DNA of 64,000 bases from Okapia johnstoni. Lineage: Eukaryota > Chordata > Mammalia > Artiodactyla > Giraffidae. The notes below the pieces were generated by a model. It had not been told where the DNA came from, ran no database searches, and saw nothing but the letters and a program-made list of their open reading frames with translations. Location: assembly GCA_024291935.2 (NCBI GenBank), contig CM044309.1, positions 6,076,001-6,140,000 on the forward strand, given 5' to 3'. The position numbers and the translations under genes were made by a program. Shown here piece by piece: positions 10,881 through 21,018 of this stretch (its first letter is position 1; the number at the start of each line of letters is the position of its first letter).

Positions 10881-13800
10881 GGCACAGAACACATCAGTGG
10901 CTTTGGAAGCTCAAGATAAAGTGCAGCTAGAAGGGAGGAGTGGCTCTGGATAACAGCCCTTGGGGAACAAAGAATGCATTTTGCAGTTGCCTTGTACTCT
11001 CACACCTTCAGACTCTGAGTCGTGATTCATTTCTCAGCTGCTATCTGGATTTGGGCGTGGTATCACGGATTTGGAATGAGAGGATGGTTCATGCTGTCTC
11101 CTTTTCTCCAGTTTGAGGAAGCTCAAATATAGGATACAAAGGCATGTTTGCATGCCGCAGGCAAGTATATGTGTATAGGAAGGACTGGTGGAGAAAGGGA
11201 GAGAGCTTGAAGTCCTCAGGAAAACCTCTATACAGTGGGCAAAGATTAAAAATCCCTATAAATCTTTTCATTCATTTTTATTCCACTTCCATGGACTAGG
11301 AAAGAAGAAAAATTAGAGAAAAAAATGCTAAGATTTTTTTTCCCTAGTAACACTCACCAAACCATTCAAGCATGTGGAACATTCAGCAATGTTACATGTT
11401 TCCCGTCCTCGGGGATCTCCTAGTATGTAATGGGATATATAAAGGAGAACAAAGATTGCAGTTAGAGGTGTGGCCTACACCGTAGGAGGCTAAAGGAAGG
11501 TGACATGGATGCTAACTGAATTCTTCACTGAAAGAACAGCAAAGCCATCACGAGCAGGTGCCATTTGAATTGAGCACTGAAGCACAGGTAATTACGTGAT
11601 CACGGAGAATGGGAGAAATGGCACTGCAGGCTGAACGTGAGCAAAAATAAATGGTGAGTAACCATTTGTCTCCTCCATTAAGCGCAATTATCCTCAAAGG
11701 TAAATGTCATGTCTTCTAATTATTTTTAACTTTCTTAAATATTCTGTACAGACACCCTCAGAATCTTAGGCAATGAAACAGTTGACAGGAACTCATCAAA
11801 AACATCATTCCAGTGTGTCTCCATAGCCTGAACTGAGTGATGGCCTTTGGTTTCACACAAGACATGAAATTTCCTGGTTCAAATGCCGCTATGCACATTT
11901 AAAACAATCATATCTACAGAGAAAATTGTTTTTTTTTTTAATGTTAGAAAATATGGCCCCATAGATTTCCTATCACATCTGACGAATATTTCTCAGAAAA
12001 GTCAAATCTTGCTAATGTTTAAAGAGGCCCCAGGGAGTGCTCATACGATATCCAAAGACTGAAAATCTGAATCTGAAAGGTAGATTCTTTTAAATATTGT
12101 AACCAAGAAAGGTGAGTTTCCTTTTATTGATTCCAGGTCAGGTCCTGCTGGTGTTGGCATTTACCATGCCTCAGCCTGACCAGGTGGAGAGGCATCTGTT
12201 CATGCATTCCACTCCTCAGTTATTACCATTACAGCACTTGACTCATCAGACACGCATTCAGAGTGAACAGGCCTCACTCTGTGTAAGAATACGGTAGGAC
12301 AATAGCCAGATACACATGTCTGAATGCCCAATATCTGAAGATTATACATTGCCTATTAAGGGTTTCTTTCTTACAAGGAAATCTTTACGTGACAAGAAAG
12401 GAAAAAAAAAAAACATTTTGTGTTTTATTTATGTATAAAGCTTTTCTTATAAATTTCACCTTGAAAAGACAAAAAAAGGACATTCAAGCATATTTCCAGA
12501 ATTTTCCCATTCATCTTTGTTTCTATGTTTTAGACAGATTTTTTCCTTTGCTTGAATATACTAACAGTCATATCTATTTTTTAATTACATATAAAGTCAC
12601 AGAAACCTGTTCTATTGTAAAACAAGTAAAAGATCTAAGAAGGATGTTAAAAGCCATTTTCACATTCCACTTAAATGTCTGTTAGTGTTGCTGGACAATT
12701 ACTGCACTCTCCAAATAGAAATATGAACTGCACTGGAAACGAAGGAACTTGGAGAGTTTGTTTTCATGTTTTTTTAAAAAATACTTTTCAAGTTTGGTTT
12801 GGAATATAAAACAGTCATGGAATATTGTTCATGTAGACTGATATCTTAAAATAAATCTCAGAAGAAATGGAGCCCCTCCCTAAGAATAGTTTGAACTGCC
12901 TTATTTGTTTTAGATGCTGACACTAAAAGGTAAAATGATGACCAGGGATAATAATGATTGCAATATTTTTTTAAAATAACTTTATATAAAGCAGTCTTTT
13001 AAACTATGATTTGTTTTTCATGTCTGTTTATTCCTATAACATATTTATGACTTTGTGGTAATATGGGACAAACTTTTCTATCCAATGTGAGCAAAAAAAG
13101 GGCTCCTCAATGAGAATGTGTTATTCTTTGTACACGGCAGCAAGCTCTGCATTTCTTGATGAAATGTTATGTTTTGACTTTATCTTTATCAAGTAAAAGA
13201 GTAATTTCTTTGAACTGAATTCACAAAATGTCTCTCTATTCACTGTGGGGTCGCTGCATACTCACTAGGAATCAGACAGACTAGCAAACACACACAGATC
13301 GTAGCACCCTCCGGTGCTACCTAGGACCTTCAGTTTTTCCCTCTTACCTCTTACATTATCTCATTGGATAAATCGGTGATAATTTACCACTTTGTCAATA
13401 GCTCTGTTTTTTTTTTTAGTTCTCTATGACTAAATTCAATGTCAATGTTTCTTTGAAGCTTTTACAGCAAAACAATTCATTCTTTATTTTTATGTTTGAT
13501 TTTGCTCATAGCATTGTTATTTCCATCACCTCTTGAACTCTCTAGACCCTTTTTGCTTTCTCGTCTCAGAGGAGATTGGGTTGGAGGGTCCCATGCAGCA
13601 GTTGACTGAAGATATTCTCTGTCTTGAATTACAATGGCATTAAATGTTGATCACAAACTCAAATATCTACAATAACTTGGCTGGTAACTTAATGAGTGAG
13701 GCAGTAATGTGGTAGACTTCTAACTAACCAGCAAACATCCTAACTAAAGGAGACAACTCTAAACAATGGTTTTCATGTGGGAATGCCAGATTTGCCAGAT

Positions 13801-14129
13801 ATACCAATTTTTCAAAAGAGAATAGAAATATGCATTAAGACTCAGTTATACACAGATCAAAGCCAAACCTCTAGGCTAATTGCTGCCTACAATTCACCTA
13901 TTTGTAACCTTTTTCCTAAAGGCCCAGCAGAGAATTATACTAGAAATAATTGGCCACTGTTCGTAGCAGTCATGGAGGAAAGAATTTATCTAATCTCAGA
14001 AAGAAACATGGGCTGGTGGCACGATGGTTGAGATCCCCACTCCGCTTTCTAGAGGGGTGTACCAGGGTTCCAAACTTATGTTTCCAACCTTAGCAAAATA
14101 TCCTGGAACCCAAGCTTGGCTGAAAACTT
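10881..14129. other. Unassigned, repeat-poor AT-rich DNA
   Basis: About 3.2 kb with no gene and no repeat I can name. The 12389-12685 open frame (98 codons) lies in AT-rich sequence, begins in an A-run and has no domain. A small perfect hairpin at 13301-13320 is listed separately. Confidence 0.5.
13301..13320. other. Perfect 8-bp stem, 4-base loop hairpin
   Basis: GTAGCACC (13301-13308) and GGTGCTAC (13313-13320) are exact reverse complements around the loop CTCC. No U-tract or neighbouring gene suggests a function. Confidence 0.9.
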
Positions 14130-14615
14130 CTATGTATTCCCTATTGTTGCTATGACAAATTAGCACAAACATGGTAGCTTAAAATAATACAAGTTGTCTT
14201 ACAGTTCTGGAGGCTAGAAATCAGAAATTAGTTTCCCTAAAATAAAGCTAATGTGCAAACAGGACTGGTTACTCCTGGAGATTCTAGGAAAATTCCATTT
14301 TCTTGCCTTTTCTAGCTTCTGGAAACTACCTGCATATTTCCTGGCTCATGACCTCTTCCTGAAATTACCTCAAAATCTGGCTTTCAACATCATATCTGCT
14401 ACTTCCTCCTTCGACCTTCTTTCTAGTCTCTTATAAGGACCTTTGTGATTCTATTAGGGCCTATCTGGATAAAAGAGGATAATCTCTCCGTCTCAAGATC
14501 CATCACTTAATAATCACATCTGCAAGTCCCCTTTGCAGATTAGATAAGGTAGCACTCACTCCAGGGATTAGGATGTGGGTACATTTTATGCAGCCATTTT
14601 TCATCCTACCACAAG
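14130..14615 (-). mobile_element. MLT1-type MaLR LTR, antisense
   Basis: On the reverse strand this reads from TGTGGTAGGATG through ATCCTAATCCCTGGAG, CTTGCAGATGTGATTA, GGATCTTGAGACGGAGAG and CACAAAGGTCCTTATAAGAG, to the complement of ACAGTTCTGGAGGCTAGAA. That order of blocks is the MLT1 LTR pattern shared across placental mammals. It is non-coding. The subfamily is not assigned. Confidence 0.7.
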
Positions 14616-15158
14616 CAAGCAACTGCCAAATAAAGTATTATATGGATTTGGACAATGATGAATAACACCTGTCTCATCTTTTACAATCAGCAAAGGAGCC
14701 TATTGAACTCTTCGGTAAAGCCTAATGAAGGCACAGGCCACCTAATAGCAAATGAGATAGCATTCTCCTTTGGTGCAGTGGGAGGAAGGCTGGAAAACAT
14801 TCACCTTAATTTAAAATGTGACATTTCTTTGCCTTTGTGGAGTAAGATTCATACCTCCCACAGTAATGCTGACTTCTTCAAGTGGAGTTTTCCTTTCCTC
14901 TGTGTTCTTTTAGAATTATCTCCATATTCTACATCATCTACATGGAGCTTAATGCTTCGACTAAAATGTGTGTTTGTGTGTCCATGTCCTGGACTCAAAG
15001 GGTTATTTTGTCTTTGCACAAGCAACTTTTTCCCAGGGCCAAATACATTAACTAAGTATTGAACTGAGTGAATAAGTAAGTAAGATGTAAGATAAGAATA
15101 TTCCAAAAATATTTTAAACATGTTATCTTTTTCTTTTAGTTCACTATTTATCTCTACA
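14616..15158. other. Unassigned non-coding DNA
   Basis: Contains a 135-codon frame (14655-15062) and an overlapping antisense frame that runs on into the SINE at 15159. Neither shows a domain or splice context. Nothing else is recognised. Confidence 0.45.
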
Positions 15159-15373
15159 GGGTTTCCCTGTAGCTCAGATGGTAAAGAATCTGCCTGCAGT
15201 GCAGGAGACCTGAGTTTGATCCCTGGGTCAGGAAGATCCCCTGGAGAAGGGACCGGCAATTCATCCAGTATTCTGGCCTGGAGAATCCTGTGGACAGGGG
15301 AACCTGGCGGGCTACAGTCCCTGGGGTCGCAAAGAGCCGGACACAACTGAAAGACTAAGCAATAACAATAAAA
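15159..15373 (+). mobile_element. Bov-tA SINE
   Basis: Head with TAGCTCAGATGGTAAAGAAT and GCCTGCAGTGCAGGAGACC, a near-intact B box (GTTTGATCC), body with GGAGAATCCTGTGGACAGG, and tail GGACACAACTGAAAGACTAA followed by an A-rich end. Open frames across it on both strands are products of the repeat. Confidence 0.92.
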
Positions 15374-16520
15374 AGAATTAAGTGGGGAGAAAGACTGAAG
15401 GGCAGAAGCCAATCACTGGAAATCATTTTCTTTTTTTTCACGTTCAAAACAACCTTCCAGGACAGTTATTTGAATTTTTATCAATAAGAAAATTAAGGCT
15501 TAGAAATTAGGTAATTATTTATTTAGTGACTAAGCAGTAAAGCTAAATGTAGAGGACTATGGTCTCAAAGAGTAATATGGTCTGAGTCTTGAGACCATAT
15601 TCCTTTGACATCACATCCTTTCTTATTTATTAAAAATATATTTATGCAGAACTTATCAGATTTTTCTCTTGGTCAAATCATTGCTCTATTTGCTGAAAAT
15701 AGTGCCAGCTCCTTTTTTCCCTGGTGTTTTTTTTTTTTTTTTTTTTTTTTTCTTTTTCCCCAACTCAGACAGGCCCCTTCAGGCATAAAGCTCAGTTCCT
15801 TCCTGGGGCTGAGCAGGATCCTGTGGTGGTTGAACACAGGAAAGAAGCTGTGATTCTTCCTCCCGCCCTCCCTCCCCTGCATAAATCCCAGCAGCTCTAG
15901 AGAGTGTTTATTCAGGCAAGCTTTTCCACCCCACAGGGAAGAAAACCAGTCTCATTAAACCCTGAATAGTACTTATTATTGCCTGGATAAAAATTTTTAA
16001 AAGAGGATTTGTTCTTGAATATTAGAAAAAAAAGATGTATGTACTGGCACATAAAATGATATCCTCAGGGGACTGTTGAAATCCCTGTAATTTGGGTTAC
16101 AAATTTCAGGAAGCACACCAAAGTGGTAGATGCTGGCTGAAGAAAAAAGTACATATATAAGTGTGGGCCATCTCCATTTCACAGGGTTTCATGATCTCTC
16201 CTTAATGTATATATTTCAGTAGCCTTTTCAACCAGACACTCTTATCACAATTGTAAGGGCACTCTTGAATTCCCAGTCTATTTTACAGTGTGGAGCTAGC
16301 AAATTTACTTGGCTTCACACAGAGAGGAGACTGAGATCTCATGGAAATGTTCAATGGATATTGTTATAATTACCCCATTTCAAAATAATATGCTTTTTAT
16401 TATCTTGTAAAAAAGCATCATATCTAAAGCAGCCCAATGGCAAATCTGAAACCCAACAAATCTGAAAAATACTTCATTTAAATATTAAAAAACAGCTGGC
16501 AGTCAGTAGCAACTGTTTTG
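15374..16520. other. Unassigned; 25-T run and GC-box/TATA-like block
   Basis: A homopolymer of 25 T lies at 15727-15751. About 100 bases on, 15861-15890 combines CCCGCCCTCCCTCCCC with GCATAAATCCC. The rest is unassigned, and antisense lysine-rich frames here come from the T-run. Confidence 0.5.
15727..15751. repeat. Poly(T) tract of 25
   Basis: An uninterrupted run of T, then one C and five more T. It could be the poly(A) of an antisense retroposed insert, but no recognisable retrotransposon body adjoins it. Confidence 0.9.
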
Positions 16521-16747
16521 ACTATTTAGGACTTCCATGGTGGCTCAGACAGTAAAGCATCTGCCTATAATGCAGGAGGACCCAGGTTCAATCCCTGGGT
16601 CGGAAAGATCCTCTGAGAAGGAAATGGCAACCCACTCCAGTACTCTTGCCTGGAGAATCCCATGGACAGAGGAGCATGGTAGGCTACAGTCCATGGGGTC
16701 GCAGAGTCAGACACAACAGAGCGATTTCACTCACTCAGCAACTATTT
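16521..16747 (+). mobile_element. Bov-tA SINE with short TSD
   Basis: Complete head, body and tail at about 16528-16740. ACTATTT occurs immediately before (16521-16527) and after (16741-16747) the element and is a plausible TSD. The B box reads GGTTCAATCC, one change from the tRNA-like form. Confidence 0.92.
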
Positions 16748-16952
16748 CAAAAAGATTTTGATTAAATTTATTACATTTACAGTTTCACATCACTAAGAAA
16801 TTTTCTTGTTAAACCTTTTTTTAAAGTCTATATTTTAATTGTTTGTATCATAAGAATACATATGTTTTTTAGGGGGAGTTATTTTCTCTAATACTTTGTT
16901 TATATTTTATACATATCATTCTACCCAAATTAAAGTTTGTCTATCGTAGGTA

Positions 16953-17848
16953 TTTGTTGTTTATCAGTCTCTCAGTCATGTCCAGCTCTTTGTGACCCCA
17001 TGGACTGCGGCACACCAGGCTTTCCTGTCCTTCACTTACTCCCAGAGTTTGCTCACACTCATGTCCAGTGAGTCAGTGATGCCATCCAATCATCTCATCC
17101 TCCATTGCCCTCTCCTCCTCCCGCCCTCAATCTTTCCCATCATCAGGGTCTTTTCCCATGAATCAGGTCTTCACATCAGGTGGTCAAACTATTGAAGCTT
17201 CAGCTTCAGCATCAGTCCTTCCAATGAATATTCAGAACTGATTTCCTTTAGGATGGACTGGTTGGATCTTCTCACAGTCCAAGGGACTTCGAAGAGTCTT
17301 CTTCACTACCATCAATTCCTCAGCATTCAGTATTCTTTATGAACCAACTCTCACATCCCTACATGACTACTGGAAAACCATAACTTTGACTGTATGCACC
17401 TTTGTCAGCAAAGTGATGTCTCTTTTTAATAATATGCAGTCTAGGTGTGTCATAACTTTTCTTCCAAGGAACAACTGTCTTAATTTTGTGGCTGCAGTCA
17501 CTGTCCACAGTGGGATTTTGGAGCCCAAGAAAATAAAGTCTGTCACTGTTTCCATTTTTTCCCCATCTATTTGCCATAAAGTGATGGGACCGGATTCTAC
17601 GATTTTAGTTTTTTGAATGTTGACTTTTAAGCCAGAAGTAAATGTATTTCTGGAATTCTCTTGGTTTTTCTATGATCCAACATATGTTGACAGTTTGATA
17701 TTTCATTCCTCTGCCTTTTCTAAATCCAACTCTTACATCTGGAAGTTCTTGGTTCACGTACAGTTGAAGCCTGGCTTGAAGGATTTTGAGCATTACTTTG
17801 CTAGAATGTGAAATGAGCACAATTGTGAAGTAGTTTGAACATTCTTTG
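16953..17848 (-). mobile_element. BovB LINE, antisense, internally deleted
   Basis: The reverse complement begins (right end) with RT N-terminal sequence including MLKILQARLQLYVNQELPD and GFRKGRG, and runs to about 17640. It then jumps directly to the region after the catalytic core (the NIQKTKI-type region) and continues to the BovB 3' terminus at 16953. The deletion therefore removes RT motifs A, B and the YADD box. Frameshifts also break the rest. A GTTGTT string at the left end marks the 3' tail. Confidence 0.85.
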
Positions 17849-18425
17849 TATGTATAGCCACATATAATTTTGGATTTTTTCTTCTTTGTGTATTTTTTTA
17901 CATGGTTTTTAATATATCTCCACCAAAATTGAAGAATTATCAAAAAGGACTTTTTACTGGAAAGACAGAGTCAAAATGAAATTAAATAACTAAATATTAA
18001 AGACTTTAAATTTGTTTCATTCAGTATAATGAATAACAGTCATTGTTTGAGGTTTAGTAGACATATAGCTTATAAACAAACAATACTAAAATCATTTAAT
18101 TATAACTTTTCTATTATCTTATCTAAAATTATTTTTCAATATTTATAAACTTGTGCTGGTTCAAAAGTGTTTTTCACACAATTACAGAGCTAATGAACTG
18201 TCTTTTTTTCTAATGGATTCTATTATGGTAATTATATTAACTGTGAATGTTTTACCCGTTTTATTTTGACATTTTTTCACAAGTCTATACATAAAATTAA
18301 AACTTTTTATAATCTTACAATATTCAACGAATTTATATTTTATGTAACTGATTGAATTTCACCATAAAAAGCACACCACATTTTGCACCATATTACAAAG
18401 TGCTAACCAATATTTGAAAGTGAGT
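17849..18425. other. Unassigned, very AT-rich DNA
   Basis: Between two BovB elements. No gene or repeat recognised. Confidence 0.5.
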
Positions 18426-18989
18426 ATTCAGACATTCTTGCCCACAGTAGTAGATATAATTTAACTCAGTTAAATTCACCCATTCCAGTCCATCGTAGTT
18501 CGCTGATTCCTAGAATGTCGACGTTCACTCTTGCCATCTCCTGTTTGACCACTTCCAATTTGCCTTGATTCATGGGCCTAACATTTTAGGTTCCTATGCA
18601 ATATTGCTCTTTACAGCATCAGACTTTCCATCTATCACCAGTCACATCCACAGCTGGGTATCGTTTTTGCTTTGGCTCCATCCCATAATGCTTGCTGGAG
18701 TTATTTCTCCACTGATCTCCATTAGCATATTGGTCACCTACTGACCTGGGGAGTTCATCTTTCAGTGTCCTATCTTTTTGCCTTTTCATACTGTTCATGG
18801 GGTTCTCAAGGCAAGAATACTGAAGTGGTTTGCCATGCCCTTCTCCAGTGGACCACATTCTGTGAGACCTCTCCACCATGACCCATCCATCTTGGGTGGC
18901 CCCACACAGCATGGCTTAGTTTCATTGATATAGACAAGGCTGTGGTCCGTGTGATCAGATTAGCTAGTTTTCTGTAATTTTAGTTTCAA

Positions 18990-19278
18990 TGTGTCTGCCC
19001 TCTGATGCCCTCTTGCAACACTTACCGTCTTACTTGGGTTTCTCTTACCTTGGACGTGGGGTATTTCTTCACAGCTGCTCCAGCAAAGTGCAGCCATTGC
19101 TCCTTACCTTGAACAAGGGGTATCTACTCACGACAGCCCCTCCTGACATTGAATGTGGAGTAACTCCTCTCGGCCCTCCTGTGCCCACACAGGTCCTGCT
19201 CCTTGGGCCTTGGGTAATTCCTCTCGCCGCCGCCGCCAGCCCCTGGCCTGGCCTAGCCCCTGTAGGCCGCCGCCCCAC
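18990..19278 (-). promoter_or_regulatory. BovB 5' UTR, inverted, CpG-rich modules
   Basis: Degenerate repeated modules of about 40-60 bases, each around ACCTTG(G/A)A then GTGGGGTA or a variant and CTCCTCTCGGCC, read antisense. CpGs are concentrated at 19165-19275. In BovB this region is thought to hold the internal promoter. Here it is inverted relative to the remaining coding sequence and cannot drive it. Confidence 0.7.
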
Positions 19279-20142
19279 CAAATAGGAAAAGGAGTACGTC
19301 AAGGCTGTATATTGTCACCCTGCTTATTTAACTTATGTGCAGAGTACATCATGAGAAACGCTGGGCTGGAAGAAACACAAGCTGGAATCAAGATTGCCGG
19401 GAGAAATACCAATAACCTCAGATATGCAGATGACTCCACCCTTATGGCAGAAAGGGAAGAAGAACTAAAGAGCCTCTTGATGAAGGTGAAAGAGGAGAGT
19501 GAAAAAGTTGGCTTAAAGCTCAACAGTCAGAAAACTAAGATCATGGCATCTGATCCCATCACTTCATGGGAAATATATGAGGAAACAGTGGAAACAGTGG
19601 CTGACTTTATTTTTTTGGGCTCCAAAATCACTGCTGATGGTGATTGCAGCCATGAAATTAAAAGATGCTTACTCCTTGGAAGGAAGGTTATGGCCAACCT
19701 AGATAACATATTTAAAAGCAGAGACATTACTTTGCCAACAAAAGTCCGTCTAGTCAAGGCTATGGTTTTTCCAGTGGTCATGTATGGATGTGAGACTTGG
19801 ACGGTGAAGAAAGCTGAGCACCGCAGAACTGATGCTTTTGAAGTGTGGTGCTGGAGAAGACTCTTGAGAGTCCCCTGGACTGCAAGGAGATCCAATCAAT
19901 CCATCCTAAAAGAGATCAATCCTGGGTGTTCATTGGAAGGACTGATGTTGAAGATGAAACTCCAATACTTTGGCCACCTCATGCGAAGAGTTGACTCATT
20001 GGAAAAGACCCTAATGCTGGGTAGGATTGGGGGCGGGAGGAGAAGGGGACGACAGAGGATGAGATGGTTGGATGGCATCACCAACTCAATGGACATGGGT
20101 TTGGGTAGACTCTGGGAGTTGGTGATGGACAGAGAGGCCTGA
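19279..20142 (+). pseudogene. BovB reverse transcriptase, C-terminal half
   Basis: The sense block of the twin-primed element still reads openly for about 288 codons. It starts near RT motif B (KGVRQGCILSPCLFNL), keeps motif C (LRYADDSTLMAE, the catalytic YADD) and runs through the thumb and C-terminal region (HEIKRCLLLGRKVM, VVMYGCETWTVKKAEH). The endonuclease, fingers and motif A (FIDYAKAFD) are absent, so no polymerase could form. The open frame extends upstream to 19153 through the inverted 5' UTR, which adds about 42 residues unrelated to any BovB protein. Confidence 0.85.
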
Positions 20143-20218
20143 CGTGCTGCAATTCATGGGGTCGCAAAGAGTCGGACACGACTGAGCGACTGAACTGAAC
20201 TGAACTGATTCAGACATT

Positions 20219-20559
20219 GAAAGTGAATATAAATTACATATAGTGTTCTTAATAACGATGTTGTTTGTTATGCTTTTAGATACGTAGTTATCTTTGACAA
20301 TCACATTATCAATGATAATACACAAATTCAAGGTGTCAAAGAAAGTATTATTTGGTTTCTAACCTTACAAGATTGAGATTGCATTGGAAAAGCAGATTTT
20401 GTTTGGAGAGTAGATAGCAGAATATTCAACCAAATCAAAAATTTGGTGTAGCCTAATTAATCTATTTAGCTGACAAGATGGGACAGTTAACAAAATTGAA
20501 GTTCTCGTGTATAAAGCTATTGGAAACCTTAAATCCCTTTAGTGCTCAGCCTCAGAAAT
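20219..20559. other. Unassigned AT-rich DNA
   Basis: No gene or repeat recognised between the BovB and a MIR remnant. Confidence 0.5.
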
Positions 20560-20750
20560 TCGCTCAGCATGCACACAACCAAGTAAGTCTTGGGTCTAAT
20601 CCTTCTTTTTACTTACTATTCTAATTAAGCTAGTTATCTCACCTTGATTCATCTTGGTTTCTTCTAGTATAAGGTGAAATGATAACTTATGTTGTAGGTT
20701 CGCCATGAGCAGTTGAGACAGAAAAGTTCCTCACATACAGTAGGTCTCCC
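20560..20750 (+). mobile_element. MIR SINE remnant
   Basis: The order of blocks fits the MIR core and 3' half in sense: GCTAGTTATCTCACCTTGAT, a TTTCTTCTAGTATAAGGTG stretch (family TTTCCTCATCTGTAAAATGG) and CACATACAGTAGG near the end. It is strongly diverged. Confidence 0.5.
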
Positions 20751-20784
20751 TCCTCCAAATAATACCATAATTTGATACAAAGTT

Positions 20785-20935
20785 TTTGTTGTTCAGTCAC
20801 TCAGTCATGTTCTACTCTTTGCAACCCCAAGGACTGCAGTGCGCTAGGCTGCCCTGTCCTTTCCTATCTCCTGGATTTTGTTCAAGCTCATGTCCAATGA
20901 ATCAGTGATGGAATCCAACCATTACATCCTCTGTC
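20785..20935 (-). mobile_element. BovB 3'-terminal fragment, antisense
   Basis: TTGTTGTTCAGTCACTCAG opens the fragment (BovB tail read backwards), followed by GGACTGCAGTGCGCTAGG and TCATGTCCAATGAATCAG. It ends at CATCCTCTGTC. Only about 150 bases survive. Confidence 0.85.
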
Positions 20936-21018
20936 TAACACTAGCAAATAGAGTCTAACATTAACAAATCAATGAGTCAAAATTCATACAGCCTTACCTA
21001 TATGCAGGCCGTCTTTTT

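Larger units (their letters stand above)
18426..20218 (+). mobile_element. BovB LINE with 5' inversion (twin priming) and TSD
   Basis: The element consists of 18437 to about 19278, which is BovB sequence in antisense (endonuclease region on the left, CpG-rich 5' UTR on the right), joined to about 19279-20207, which is BovB in sense from the RT palm to the 3' terminus. Order and orientation are exactly those produced by twin priming: the antisense block runs from an internal point to the 5' end of the RNA, then meets the sense 3' block. The TSD ATTCAGACATT is perfect at 18426-18436 and 20208-20218, which shows this was a single insertion. The left edge includes a small deletion relative to the family within about 18457-18470. 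Confidence 0.93.

Noticed and set aside
14849..15412. 187-codon minus-strand frame
   Set aside because: Half of it is an antisense Bov-tA translation. The rest has no domain, splice site or conservation evidence.
19150..19278. CpG-dense block that looks like a CpG-island promoter
   Set aside because: It is the inverted BovB 5' UTR, so the CpG content is explained by the transposon.
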